DNA of 64,000 nucleotides from contig CP071493.1 in NCBI GenBank assembly GCA_017354895.1, forward strand, positions 8,370,001 to 8,434,000, in the 5' to 3' direction. The stretch is from Podospora comata (Eukaryota > Ascomycota > Sordariomycetes > Sordariales > Podosporaceae). Under the pieces are notes generated by a model. It did not search any database and was not told the origin of the DNA. It saw only the letters and a list, made by a program, of their open reading frames with translations. Of this stretch, positions 25,047 to 35,700 are shown one piece after another. Both the position numbers and the translations under genes were made by a program. Every line of letters starts with the position of its first letter. Positions within the stretch are counted from its first letter, which is position 1.

Positions 25047-26003
25047 CTGAAGCAAGATGCCAAATTGTTTGATATGGCCGAAGTCGAGAGGCAGAATGGT
25101 CTTGGTGAGTAGTAGTTTGTGTGGTACGGCATGTGGTGTGAGGAAGGTCGTGGTTCGGTGTTCGAAGGAGGTAGGAGGGGTTGTTGGTGACAAGGCTACC
25201 AGGGTTATCGCTGCGGGCCAAATAACCCTGGTGAATCCGCGACAACGGATGGGACCCACACTCAGCCGCCCCAGTAAAAGTCAACCCGGGACCCTGCAGG
25301 ACATCGCGGGTTCCCACTGTTGCACGATCGAACGGTCGTCGGTTGTAACGGTCATGTCCAGGCCGCGACAAGGTACCAGATGTCTCGAGACGGAAAAATG
25401 ACGGCGGTTTCGCAAATGTACGATCTTGTCGAGGGCTTTCGGAGGACAACTCCCATTCTGGAGGGAGACACATCCTTCGCGATGCATGTCGGTCCCTGCC
25501 AACTACCGAGTTCTTCCGCTTGTCTGTGGCTGGTTTTCCTCTGCTTCCCGGGATGATTCTAGGGGAAGTCTCTGTCACTATTCACTCCTCAGTTAGCTCC
25601 AAACGGCTTCTTGAGATTCCGTTGTCGGCAAACGACAAGGGCAATTGGGCCCAACCGAACGAAGCACTGGGTTTTGCCACAAGCAAAAGGATTGGGCCGA
25701 CTGCGACTCGCTGGAAAGCACAGTGCCGTCACCCACCCCCTCCACCTCGGCTTTCATGCTCCCTGGGAAGCACAGAAAGAAAACCCTCGGCCACTTCTGG
25801 CCGGCTTGGTGTTCACCGCCCTGCCTGCCGGTTCTCTCTCAGGCGAGAGGCGGGAAGGCACGTCACTGGACGGTAATAATGGTGCGTCTGAGCGCAGGCC
25901 CAAGGGTAGCACTCTGGTTCTGTTGCTGCAACTCACCTGTACTTGGACGACGTTAAGCCAACCACGACGACCAATCTCCAAACCCCTCCCCTCCTCTCTC
26001 CCT

Positions 26004-26030
26004 CACACACACACACGCGCGCGCGCGCAC
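26004..26030. repeat. (CA)n(CG)n alternating purine-pyrimidine tract
   Basis: Twenty-seven bases of strictly alternating pyrimidine and purine, CA units and then CG units. This is the classical Z-DNA-prone composition. It lies about 75 bp past the stop codon of the small CxxC gene, in its 3' flank. Confidence 0.85.
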
Positions 26031-26103
26031 TAATACGCCATACAGATACGCAACCAAGATCCAGGGTGCCGCTCAACCTGGTGCCAGGCACAAGGGGCCC
26101 TTC

Positions 26104-26268
26104 CTAGGCCCCATCCATGCAGGCACGACACGTGTGGATCTTGCAGTACCGGCATTCATAGATCCACCAGTGGGGTCCTGAGTGGCACAAATGGCACGTC
26201 CATTCGATCAGAGTGTTATCCGCCTTGATCATCTGGAATACGTGGACGCAGTGTGTAGAGAGCGCCAT
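26104..26268 (-). CDS. Very small CxxC-rich, probably zinc-binding protein (54 aa)
   Basis: The protein is MALSTHCVHV at the start and ends CRACMDGA. It has three CxxC pairs: C25/C28, C39/C42 and C47/C50, with H26, H29, H33 and H45 nearby and aromatic residues (W24 region, W34, W35, Y37, Y41) between them. This spacing (CxxC-x10-CxxC-x4-CxxC) suggests one or two zinc sites, as in short treble-clef or zinc-ribbon folds. I recall similar WTCxxCHSGPHW text in small unnamed sordariomycete proteins, but that is memory, not a search. The ATG at 26268-26266 is chosen because it starts the compact module; an in-frame ATG 14 codons upstream (26310) is also possible. It sits alone in a gene-poor region. 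No function is proposed. Confidence 0.7.
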   Translation of the reverse strand: MALSTHCVHVFQMIKADNTLIEWTCHLCHSGPHWWIYECRYCKIHTCRACMDGA

Positions 26269-27010
26269 CTTGCCGGTGTCTGTTTTTCTGTTCTCAACTT
26301 TGATGTACACGTCGCTTGCGGGCCGAGGTCGAAAAAAGGGGGGGTGGCCGAGATTGCGAGAGCTCCTGCGCGTGGTGCTGGATTAGGAAAAAAGCTAAGA
26401 TCTGGCGCGTGTTAGTGTCAAACCTCGGGCGACGCCGCTGAGAGGATCCCCAGCGGATTGCATCAAGGCAACCACAACTCACCAATAGCGAGCAAAGAGC
26501 AGGGGATACTGCTGGTTGTGTTGTTGGACAATTTCCCTGTGGGCGATGGCTCTTGGTGGATGCTGTCACTGGTGTCGTGAATGAGTCTTGAAGTCGAGGA
26601 GCGATGGCTTGGAGGCTAAGACTTATTATATAGAAGTGAGATCAAAGTAATGTAATTCGAGACACAAGGCGTAATGGTGACAAAGGTACAGGTCAAGTGG
26701 TGGTCGAGTGCTGTTTGCTTGTCAAACGGACGCAATGTGTGGCAGGATTCTGAGCTGTAGAGCATGTACTGTGTGGTCGAGGTGCGGATGTAAACGGGGG
26801 AGCCGGCCTTTTGTGTTGTTGCGCAGAGGACCAAAGTGGAGGCCCAGTGTTGATTGACAACTCTCTCTAGTCGGATACGATTTCCTGGACGGTTTGGTTC
26901 CCTAACGGCGAGCCAAAGGACAGCTGGGGACGGGTCCAGTCATTCGCAAAGCTCCAACGGCATGAAAAGAGCCTTTCCGGTTGCCGAGCAAGGGGGAAAT
27001 CGGCATGGAT

Positions 27011-27054
27011 GGGAGAGGGGAAGGGGGAAGGGGGAAGAGGGGGGGGGGGAGAGA
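27011..27054. repeat. 44-nt G-rich polypurine tract
   Basis: A continuous purine run with at least four runs of four or more G, ending in a G-run of eleven. It is both quadruplex- and triplex-compatible by composition. Confidence 0.85.
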
Positions 27055-28907
27055 TTCAGGATGAGAGCAAGTGCGCTACGGAAATGTCGTCCCTGTTCGT
27101 AAGGAGACTAAGAGACATACGCTCGACAGATTTTCTCGGTCGACTCTACTACACCCCCTACCCTGACGTGGTCTGTGATCTCTCTACCTACCTACCTAGG
27201 CTTGGGGGAAAGCCTAGACTGGTTCGCGGGGGGCTGCTTTGACGTGTAAGTGGACCGCGGCAGTAGGACCTTGCCAACCGAGCCGGACATGATGGGTAGT
27301 AGATGGGCAGAAAAAACTGCTGATGGGCAGGCAATGACAGGGAACAGGGTGATACGATGCAAGTATGGCATCTGAGTGTCCGTGGATGGGTGTACAGTAC
27401 CCAGTGTGATTGGCACTCGCAACGACGAGGGGTGTGTAGAGTGGGTGGTAAAGCGATCGCACCTAAGGGCGGGTATCAACTCACACACGCCGCTCCTCTG
27501 GGTTGAAGGACCCATGTTACCCAAGAGCGTGACAGGCGGTGCGGAGCCAACCAAGGGTACCAAGCGAATCTCACACTCAACACTCTCCACCGTTCGACGG
27601 CTTCCTGGCGTCTTGCGGACGCAGAAGCGCCACGGCCAGAAGAAGATGGCAATCGATAACCAGGATATCCCCTGTCACTGGGTGGGTTTCCTGTTATGGC
27701 TCCCTAGCACGCACGACCGTAGGAGGACGCATCTCTTTCTGGCGAGCTCTGACCTAGAGGGGTATATCAGACTCATCTATCGAAGGGTTTAGCCGTAAAC
27801 CTTGGTTCTTCCTGTTTCCTGCCTGCGGTTTCCCAATAAAATAAAAAAACAACTCGAGATCCAGAGAGATGGTGTTTTTGGGAGAGACCTGTCAACGGGC
27901 AGCCATCGTGCCTCACTAGGCTGCTTGGTGCTTCGTTGCATGCGAGGCATCGAGAAGTAGACCTGAAGCCTTTGAGGGACTCGATCTTACCGATGTCATG
28001 CTATCGCGTGGGACAAATGAAAGAGAGCGCCAAACGCTGTCCTGCGGGTACCTTGCATGTTTGTCGGGGAAGACAGGCTCCAAACCGAAGGAGTACGAGT
28101 CTGAGGCGGAGACGATTATACGATACCGGAGCTTGATGACGACGGGTAATAGTATGTGGTTTCTGCCCTCCTTCATCAGCATGCGTGATGCTACATGTGG
28201 CCCGGGCATGAACGAGAAGGATGCCGGTTGATGCTCAAGAACAACGAGACAAGGCACCGAAATGATGTCGATCTCGAGCTTTTCACCGCGTATCGAAGTT
28301 TGACAGGGCCTGATGAGGCTCGTTTGGGAACCTGGAGCGAACCCCACGTTGTGACGTCTCTCCTCTTACCTACGACTTTCAACATCACAGCAGCCGTCAA
28401 AGTATTGGTTTCACAACACATGAATGCTCACCGCTTGCCGCCATCCTGACATCGCATCACCCCGCGGATGTTGTGCCAGCAGCCCCCGCAGAGTCTCCCG
28501 GTTGGTTATCCTGGCCCTTTCGCCCTTTAGAGAACGGGGGGTTCCTCGCGCCGCAGCCTCAACATCCGATACATCAGCGACATTCAATCGAACGGGGAAG
28601 TCGGAATCCGATCCTGAAATTTGATATCCTACCGGACGTATGCGGCCTCACGAAATCGGGATGCAGGCTGCCTTGGCTACCCACAGTTCGACGGACTGAT
28701 GCCGTCCGCTAGATCAGACGAACTGTCCAAGCCTCTACGCTAGGGGCGATCTCGGTATGCAGCGCTGATTTTCGTGAATGCTTCACCAGTCCCGACTTGG
28801 TGGAGTGTCAGACCATCTTTTCATGCTGAACGTTGATGGAAGCCTGTCAGCGAGCTTCCACAGCCCTGTGACTTGGTGATGCGCAGCCTGAAGCCGGCCC
28901 ACCGGAC

Positions 28908-28925
28908 GGTCAGGGTCAGGGTCAG
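28908..28925. repeat. Hexamer tandem repeat (GGTCAG)3
   Basis: Three perfect copies are seen, followed by a GC-rich CCCCCGGCCCCGGGG segment. It is not a telomere repeat. Confidence 0.85.
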
Positions 28926-29796
28926 CCCCCGGCCCCGGGGAGGAATTTTCTGGTGGCCTTCTAGCGCTGTGAGCGACGGAGTAGTGCCGAGCTAGCTAGC
29001 CTCCAACCAGGAAGCCTCAGCGGGGTTTGTGGTTGCTTCGCATGGCACCGTGCAGAAAGATCCTAGAGCACTCACTAGATTCGCCGTGGAACTACCCTCA
29101 TCTCCGAGACAACAGACAACAGACAACAACACACACGGCAGGGCGTGATGGCTTCATCGAAGCGCGCCGGCGACATGGTGTCTGTCGAGAACCTGGTCTC
29201 CCGTTGGCCTTGCGTTTCCCTCATGCAAGAAAGATCATCCCGCGCGCTGCAGCCCAACAGGCGGCCCTCCTCTGACCAATTGGCACCAGTCTTGCCGCTC
29301 TGCTGACTTCAGACACATGCGACCAGTTCCAGGGACCCTCATGCAGCAGCTTGGTCTATGCGCCCGTCGGTCAACTTCACGATATCAAACTCCACGGCCA
29401 GGATGCGCCAAGCAGGAACTCTGCTGTGTCTCTGATGGTAAACTGACAACGGAGTACCGGACAAGGACGGTGAGACAGTATCGGCCGCTGATGCTCAATT
29501 TCTTCGCTCTTTCGTTCGTCTGCGGTTCCCCTTCCAGGCCGCCAATAATACAAAGCAGTATGAGGAAGCATATCTGAGCCGCAGAAATCTGTCGATGGTC
29601 GGTTTGCTCAACACACAAACTGGTTTCATGCGAGTGGGCACTCTGGCGATCTGCATCCAGCGGGTATCACTCGATCTCAAGCTACAATCAGCCTCCGCAG
29701 ACCGGCAACATCAGACGCCTCAGAAGCTCTCGGTGAACCATAAACCTTTGAAGAAAACCAAAAGCCGATCGACCCCGAACCTCAGCTAGCTATCGT

Positions 29797-29816
29797 GTGG
29801 TATCATGTGGTATCAT
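29797..29816. repeat. 10-bp direct duplication (GTGGTATCAT)2
   Basis: Two perfect copies, with a partial third starting GTAAT. No associated gene is seen. Confidence 0.8.
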
Positions 29817-31436
29817 GTAATACATTCGCAGCATGGTTCGGAGAAGCAGACCGGTCAAATAACAGCAGAATAGATGGACAAAACACATGTTTGCGGGGCG
29901 TCATGGCATCGCAACCGCATCGTGTTGCCGGCAACCGGATGCGCACTGACGTTTGTCCAAACCCACCACTTCATCAGGGGACACTTTGGAGACGCTCGAA
30001 TCGTTTCTGAATATCGTCATTCCCATCAAGCCATTGTCAGGTAATCTCCAGCTGGGGGAGGGACTGCTGAAAGCGATACCAGTTAATCTACGCGACCCTA
30101 CCATCTACCTAGGTATGGGATAGACTTGACGGTTCAAGGTTGCGTTCGCTTCCGAGTAGCCAAGAGGCTGCAGAATCTCAACGTCTTTCTGCAGCTCTAA
30201 CCAGACCGGGCCCAGATGGTAGTCCAGCATTTGCCGAGAGGTCTTTCCCGCCATACTCCGTACAGTTCCCTCTTCTTCCCACTCCCCAGAGACTGGATGA
30301 ATGACGGAAGTGGGATTGCGCGCATAAGTTGTGACAAAACCCGAGCAGATCATGTTCAAGACCCCCTCGTCGTTCCTGCCCCTCCTCTCCACACCCTCGT
30401 CAGCTGGCTTCCTACACAAGATTTTTGAACATCCACTTGTCCGATCAGATCCGGTTAATCATGGACCATGTCACGCTTCACTTGGAAAATATGTTGCACG
30501 GGAATGACAAATCGCATGGATGGCACCGGGCAGAGCTGTTCTTTATTCCGCTGATTCCAGCCTCGACTCGACCAAAGTACTTTGACGCACAAGCTGTGAT
30601 GTCGATTGCAGGACACCCGAAGTGAAACCGGTGGGCCTGGTTCTTTGCTACCACGCTATTCGAGCGGGCAGGCAGCTCGATGAGCCGACATACCGGTCGG
30701 TCGTCAGATGTAACCTTCACCACTCGCCGGGCAATGCGGCGTGGGTTGCCGTGAAAAGACTGAGCCGCTGTCAGCTAGGTAATCTCAGCTCGTGCTCATC
30801 AAATCCCGGAATCACAGAGCAACCATACATCATATGTGCGACGACGTCTGGATAGCCAAAAAAAAATAAAAAAAAAATGTGTGTGTACACCGCACTCTCT
30901 GTGATCTTCCAACACAACTCGCTTGGCCTCGGACCTGACCTCCGTGCGCCGAACATTCCACAAAGGGAAGAAAGACATGGAAAAAGCTTTTCGCCATCTC
31001 CCACCGATTGCCAGACCTCGACACATCTTGCACACAAACAGACGTAAACCTTTTAGAAACACAGCTCCCGTTCAGAGGCGCGCCAATCCTGGCTGGAATT
31101 GTTGGCGCTGGCCCGTCCCGCCCTCTCACAGCTCCCGCGAAACCGGAACCAAGCTCTGCCCAAAAAGCCACAAAGTTTAGTTGGATGTATGTCTGAGTGT
31201 ATGATGTTCCAGTTTGTGACCGATCACTTTGTAATCTTTTGTTGTCACTCGACCGAATGGGAAGGCTAAATGCTGGGTATGAACTCGTAAAACCGGGCGG
31301 ACCTGGTCTGACTTGCCGGGACTCGTCTGTGGTCTTTTGGACCCCCAAAGTGGGAATGATGACACCAGGTTTCACGATCTAACAGCACAGCACCCAAAAG
31401 AGCAGCAACATACGACATGTCTAACCCTGTTTATCC

Positions 31437-31486
31437 TTTTTTTTTTTTCTTTCTTTCTTTCTTTCTCTATAGGCCCCCCCCCCCCC
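31437..31486. repeat. T-tract, CTTT repeat and C-tract
   Basis: A 12-nt T-run is followed by CTTT tetramers (to about 31466) and a 13-nt C-run (31474-31486). It is an all-pyrimidine tract broken only by TATAGG. Confidence 0.85.
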
Positions 31487-32216
31487 AACCCCATTCCCAG
31501 CAATTCCTCCATGCCCTTCCCCCAGATAGCACAATCTCTCCCAAGCAGGCTGGGGTCGTTGTCTCTGAATCCACTCCTCCAGTTGTAAACCAGCAAAACT
31601 CCGGATCCGTTGTTTCTTGAACCATGGGTGCCGCCTTTTCATCTTTCCTCTCTTTGGCTCTTTTCCACCCTCGGCCGGCCTTCCCGGCCTGACCGTACCT
31701 ATAGTCCTCGAAAAAGTAAACACCACCCTCCCCTTGCACGACGTCCAAGCAAACGCAACCAAAGACGCTTTGTCGTGCGTCTTTGCATTGGAGGTCCACA
31801 TCGAGCAGAGAAAAAGACGCCGCTTACTCAGTTGACCTCCTATCTCATGAATGCACCGGCCGGTGTGGTTCCCTACGCAACCGATCCTTTTTGCAACACA
31901 TACACCCGTCCGTCTCCATTCCCAGAGCCCAGAGGCAATGCCAGATTGCCTGATTGAGACAAAAACGCTCTCCTGGTTTCCCAAGCCTTTCCCACCCCGG
32001 CTTAGGCTCAACTGTTACTACTTTATCCCTGACAAGGCTAACAACAATGGAAAGCTAAAGGATCTTCGATGATGCTTGTGCGCGAAAAAAAAAAGAAAGG
32101 AAAGAAAAAACACGCTAAACGGCCCTCTTTAGGCGGAACTTCGGGACTCGTCACCACCATCCTCCACTTGCTTCGTATTTACATACACCAAAATCTCCAC
32201 TCTCAACCAGGAAAAC

Positions 32217-32255
32217 AAGAAGGCAAGACAAGAAGGCAAGACAAGAAGGCAAGCC
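32217..32255. repeat. 13-bp tandem repeat, three copies
   Basis: Unit AAGAAGGCAAGAC is repeated three times, the last copy ending CC. It runs directly into GCCACCATGG, an ideal start context. Confidence 0.85.
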
Positions 32256-32733
32256 ACCATGGTTGACATCACACACATCACACACACACACACTTTCACC
32301 GTTATCCGTTCCGCAGAGCATGAACCTAGTAAAAGCGTGCCAAGTTGGTGTGACTTTTGTGATCGATCAACCTAGTGCACCCACACCCCGGTCTAGTTCG
32401 CTTCAGATATAACTCCCGGGCCGTTAAGTGACAGTTTTCTCTTTGCTGGGACCACCTGCCTAGTGGAGGGGGGTGTGAGAATGACGAGTGACTGAATCTG
32501 TGCGGTGATGGGTGATTCGGGCCGGCCCACTGAACAACAGGTTACTTGACAGGCAACGACTTCCGATCCAGGGGCGCGATGAAAAAGACGAGCGGGCTGA
32601 GGATGCGATCCAGACCAATCCACACCCCCAACCCACGCACATCATGATGTACATCAGTCGAGACAACAAGCTTCCCCCTATCCTGTCCTTTCTTCCCCAC
32701 CCGCCCCGTCCCCTACCCGTGCGGCGCTGTAGT

Positions 32734-35700
32734 TTACAGTTTGTCGTCAGCAGCAGCTTCCGGCTTTGGGTCGCTTGTCTCGAGGGTGGCGGTCATATTA
32801 CTAGCAGCGGCGGCGGCCACAGGTGTGGGTACAGGTGTAGACGCATCCGCACCCTCTTCCGCCGCTTCTTCGGCTTGTCCTTCCTTGATCTCGCCCGCCT
32901 TTGGGGTGGCGACGACAGTAGCGACAGATTCATTCGTCGGCGTGGCAGTCTCCACCTCATCAGTGGTAGCAGCAGTGGTGATGGTGGTGCTTTCGGAAGC
33001 GGCAGCAGCGTCCCCCGTGGTTTCAGCTGTATTATCAAGAGGACCAGTAGTGGTGGCGGCGGCATGCTCAACCGTCTTCATCTCCAGGCCTTCCTTCTCG
33101 CCACCTTCAGCTCCACCGGTTGAACCAGGAGTAGCTACGTTCTCGTCACCGTTGTGCTGCTTCTCTTGGAACGTAAAGGCATCCGATAGGTTGACGGCCA
33201 AAAAGGTCTTGGGCAATTTGACTCTGAATGGACAAGCACGCGTTAGCAAATCCACAAATATAAGCCTCTGATATATGCCCAACGTGACCAACGAGATCAC
33301 CAAAACCAAGGAACCAAAGGTTGGTCCTGTTTGGGTTGACCGACCGGCCCTCTAATACAGGTCCGGCATGGCATGGCATGATGCGAAGGGGCTAACGGGG
33401 GGATGGGGGATGCGGAGCAAAGGAAGAGCATCCAAAGCCCAACAAACAGAATGACAAAGAAAGCAAAAAATAGGAACTTACTGATGGAACTTTGCCCTCA
33501 ACGTCTCAATAACAAACATCCAGTCGGCATGAGCCGTCAGGCTTCTCCTGGGCGCGCACCCAATGCAGTGCTTGCTGTCGAGCTGCACATCCAGCGGATC
33601 GAACACATGGCAGCCGGGGCTAATGGTAATCTTGATGCTGTAGTTGAACACGGGCGTGCCCTCGGCGTCAATGGGCGGGTTGGCCGGCATCTCGTACAGT
33701 TCAAAGGAGATCTGCGACAGGTAGTCCAGTTCCGGGATCGTGGCCCGCTTGATCTTAGTCTCGAGGCCGCCCTCCAGAATGCAGTTGAGCAGCGTGTAAA
33801 TGTGAGATTCCTTTGTGAAGTAGATGAACGACTTGGCCTCTTCGGACGCCTGCATGTCCTCGAGGTCCTGGACGATTTCCTTGAGCAAGGGAAGCGAGGT
33901 CAGAAGACCGATCTCAAGCTTCTCGCTGTCCGAGATGCCGTATTCCTGCGGGCAGATGAAATCGAAGAGAACCTTGGCCAGCTGGTACAGCTCCCGAAGG
34001 GGCTCGAATCGGGCGTCGGTTTTGGCCTTTGTCTGGCTGTTACCGCGGTGAAGGTGAAAGTACCTCTCTGGAAGCTCAGCGTCGACATTGCTCGAGGGTC
34101 GCAGGCCGTTGAGGAACGACCTCCTACGGAAGATCCGCTTCACAGCCTTGTGGCCCTCCTTCTCAATCTTCTCACTAAGACTCGAAGCTGACCTCTCTGT
34201 TTTAGTCTCCTCTGACAGAGGTGCCGTTCGAACACTATCCTCCGAATCCTTTCCGCTGGCGATCGCCGGCACAGAGCTGGATGCCGTTGCCGACGCGGTT
34301 GACGTCTTCCCGTTGGACGACGACGACGACGATGCCGCCGGCGACGGACCTTTTCCGAAATTGGTCTTGTACTCATCTTCAAGCATGTTCTTTGGTGGCG
34401 CAAACACCCACTCGAGGAACTGGCGATTGTGGAGGGCATCAAACTTCATGGTATCATAGAGCTCCGAGATCTTGCTCGGATCAACCTTCTCGCCATCGCA
34501 GAACTCAGCGAAGAGTTTCTCCCAGCGCTCTTTGAACAGCTCCGCATCCTCACCGCAGCACCACCTCGCCTGGATACCCGTCACCGCATTAGCCTGCGAC
34601 AAGGAACCAACCGACGCAAGCGACGAGATTGACACACCAGAGGTGGAGTTCCCATCGGCGGCGCCCTTATCACCAGAAGAGGGGTTGTTGATGGCGTTCA
34701 GCGAGTTCACTGCACCACTATACAGCTTCGCGTAGTTGTGCTGCATGACCTTGCGGTGGAAGTTCATCAGCTGCACCACCCTCGTCTGCACCTCGGCCGG
34801 CTCAGGCATGTTGTCTGGCCAAGCGAACTGAGGCGGCCTCTCGTTGCCCTTCCGAAGAAGCCCCTTAAGCTTCTTCTTCACCTTGTCCATCTCGTCCTTG
34901 GCCGCGTTGGAATCATCCAAAAGATCCTTACGAATAGTGATGAAATCCTCGGGCACATCCTTCTTGTTGAGGAAGCTGGCCGCCCAGATCTGAGCCGAAG
35001 TCACGACGCGACGCTCCGAGGAGCTGAAGACATGAACCTCATCGAGAACCTCGCGGTTCATGAGACCCAAGTCACTGCGCATGCTTTCGCCGAGCTCCTG
35101 CGCTTGGTAGCGAGCAGAGTGCGTGGGCTCGCCGCCCCATTTGACAATGAGCTGGAGTTTGTCGAGAACGAGGCTTTCTTCCGCGGCGGTGAACTTGGAC
35201 ATCGTGACGCCTGACAGAGAATCATGGCGCTTAGGCGACCTCCGGGTCTTGTACGCATCGCTGTCGGCCTTGTCACCTTCGCCCTCGGTCTCGGTCTGGA
35301 GTGGGTGGTCCTCCTCCTTCATCGTGTCGCCTTCGTTCTTGTTCTCAGTCTTGCTGTCATCTTCAGCCGGAGTGTCGCTCTTCTTGTCCTTCTTCTTCTC
35401 CTTGTCCTCTGGTTTCTTCCTGAACATGGGTTTAATCTGAACCTTGGTGCCGGCCCAGCTGCCCTTCTTGATGAGCACGTTGCGGAGAGCTTTGAGCTTG
35501 TTGCGGTCTTCAACACCCTCCCTCATTGCCACATCCACGGCATCGAGGACACTGGCGAGGGCAGGCTCGCCGATGAGAAGAACCTCTTCTTGATGGCCCT
35601 TGAGAAGCTCAATGAACGGCGCAGTGTGGAAAGTGAACTTGTACTTTTGCTTTGGCGTTCGGTCCGCGTGACGAATGACGGACACGACACCCTTGAGCTT

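Larger units (their letters stand above)
19644..26103. other. 6.5-kb non-coding stretch
   Basis: No supportable gene was found, apart from a possible upstream GH76 exon between 19660 and about 20200. Frames at 23245-23892 and 24967-25578 (both minus) lack recognisable domains and have low-complexity composition. Structural tracts include a G-run plus CG repeat (22898-22922), a 41-nt polypurine tract (25006-25046) and a CA/CG alternating tract (26004-26030). The GC content is ordinary, with no obvious AT-rich repeat-decay signature. Confidence 0.55.
26269..32733. other. 6.5-kb non-coding stretch
   Basis: I could not support a gene here on either strand. Short frames (for example 27916-28347 minus and 30105-30419 minus) lack recognisable domains. 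Features seen are a polypurine tract at 27011-27054, GGTCAG triplication at 28908-28925, a 10-bp duplication at 29797-29816, T/CTTT/C tracts at 31437-31486 and a 13-bp triplication at 32217-32255. A 38-codon frame with an ideal start context begins at 32259. The last few hundred bases should hold the 3' UTR of the Vip1 gene. Confidence 0.55.

Noticed and set aside
24967-25578. 203-codon minus-strand frame
   Set aside because: It ends in a Phe/Leu/Ser run made by the polypurine tract and has no recognisable domain.
28908-28925. GGTCAG repeats as possible telomere-like sequence
   Set aside because: Fungal telomeres are TTAGGG; this is a different hexamer in only three copies.
8139-32733. Transposon or virus-like element in the gene-poor DNA
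   Set aside because: No reverse transcriptase, integrase, transposase or capsid-like text, no long terminal repeats and no strong AT-rich decay were seen. Short diverged fragments cannot be excluded by eye.
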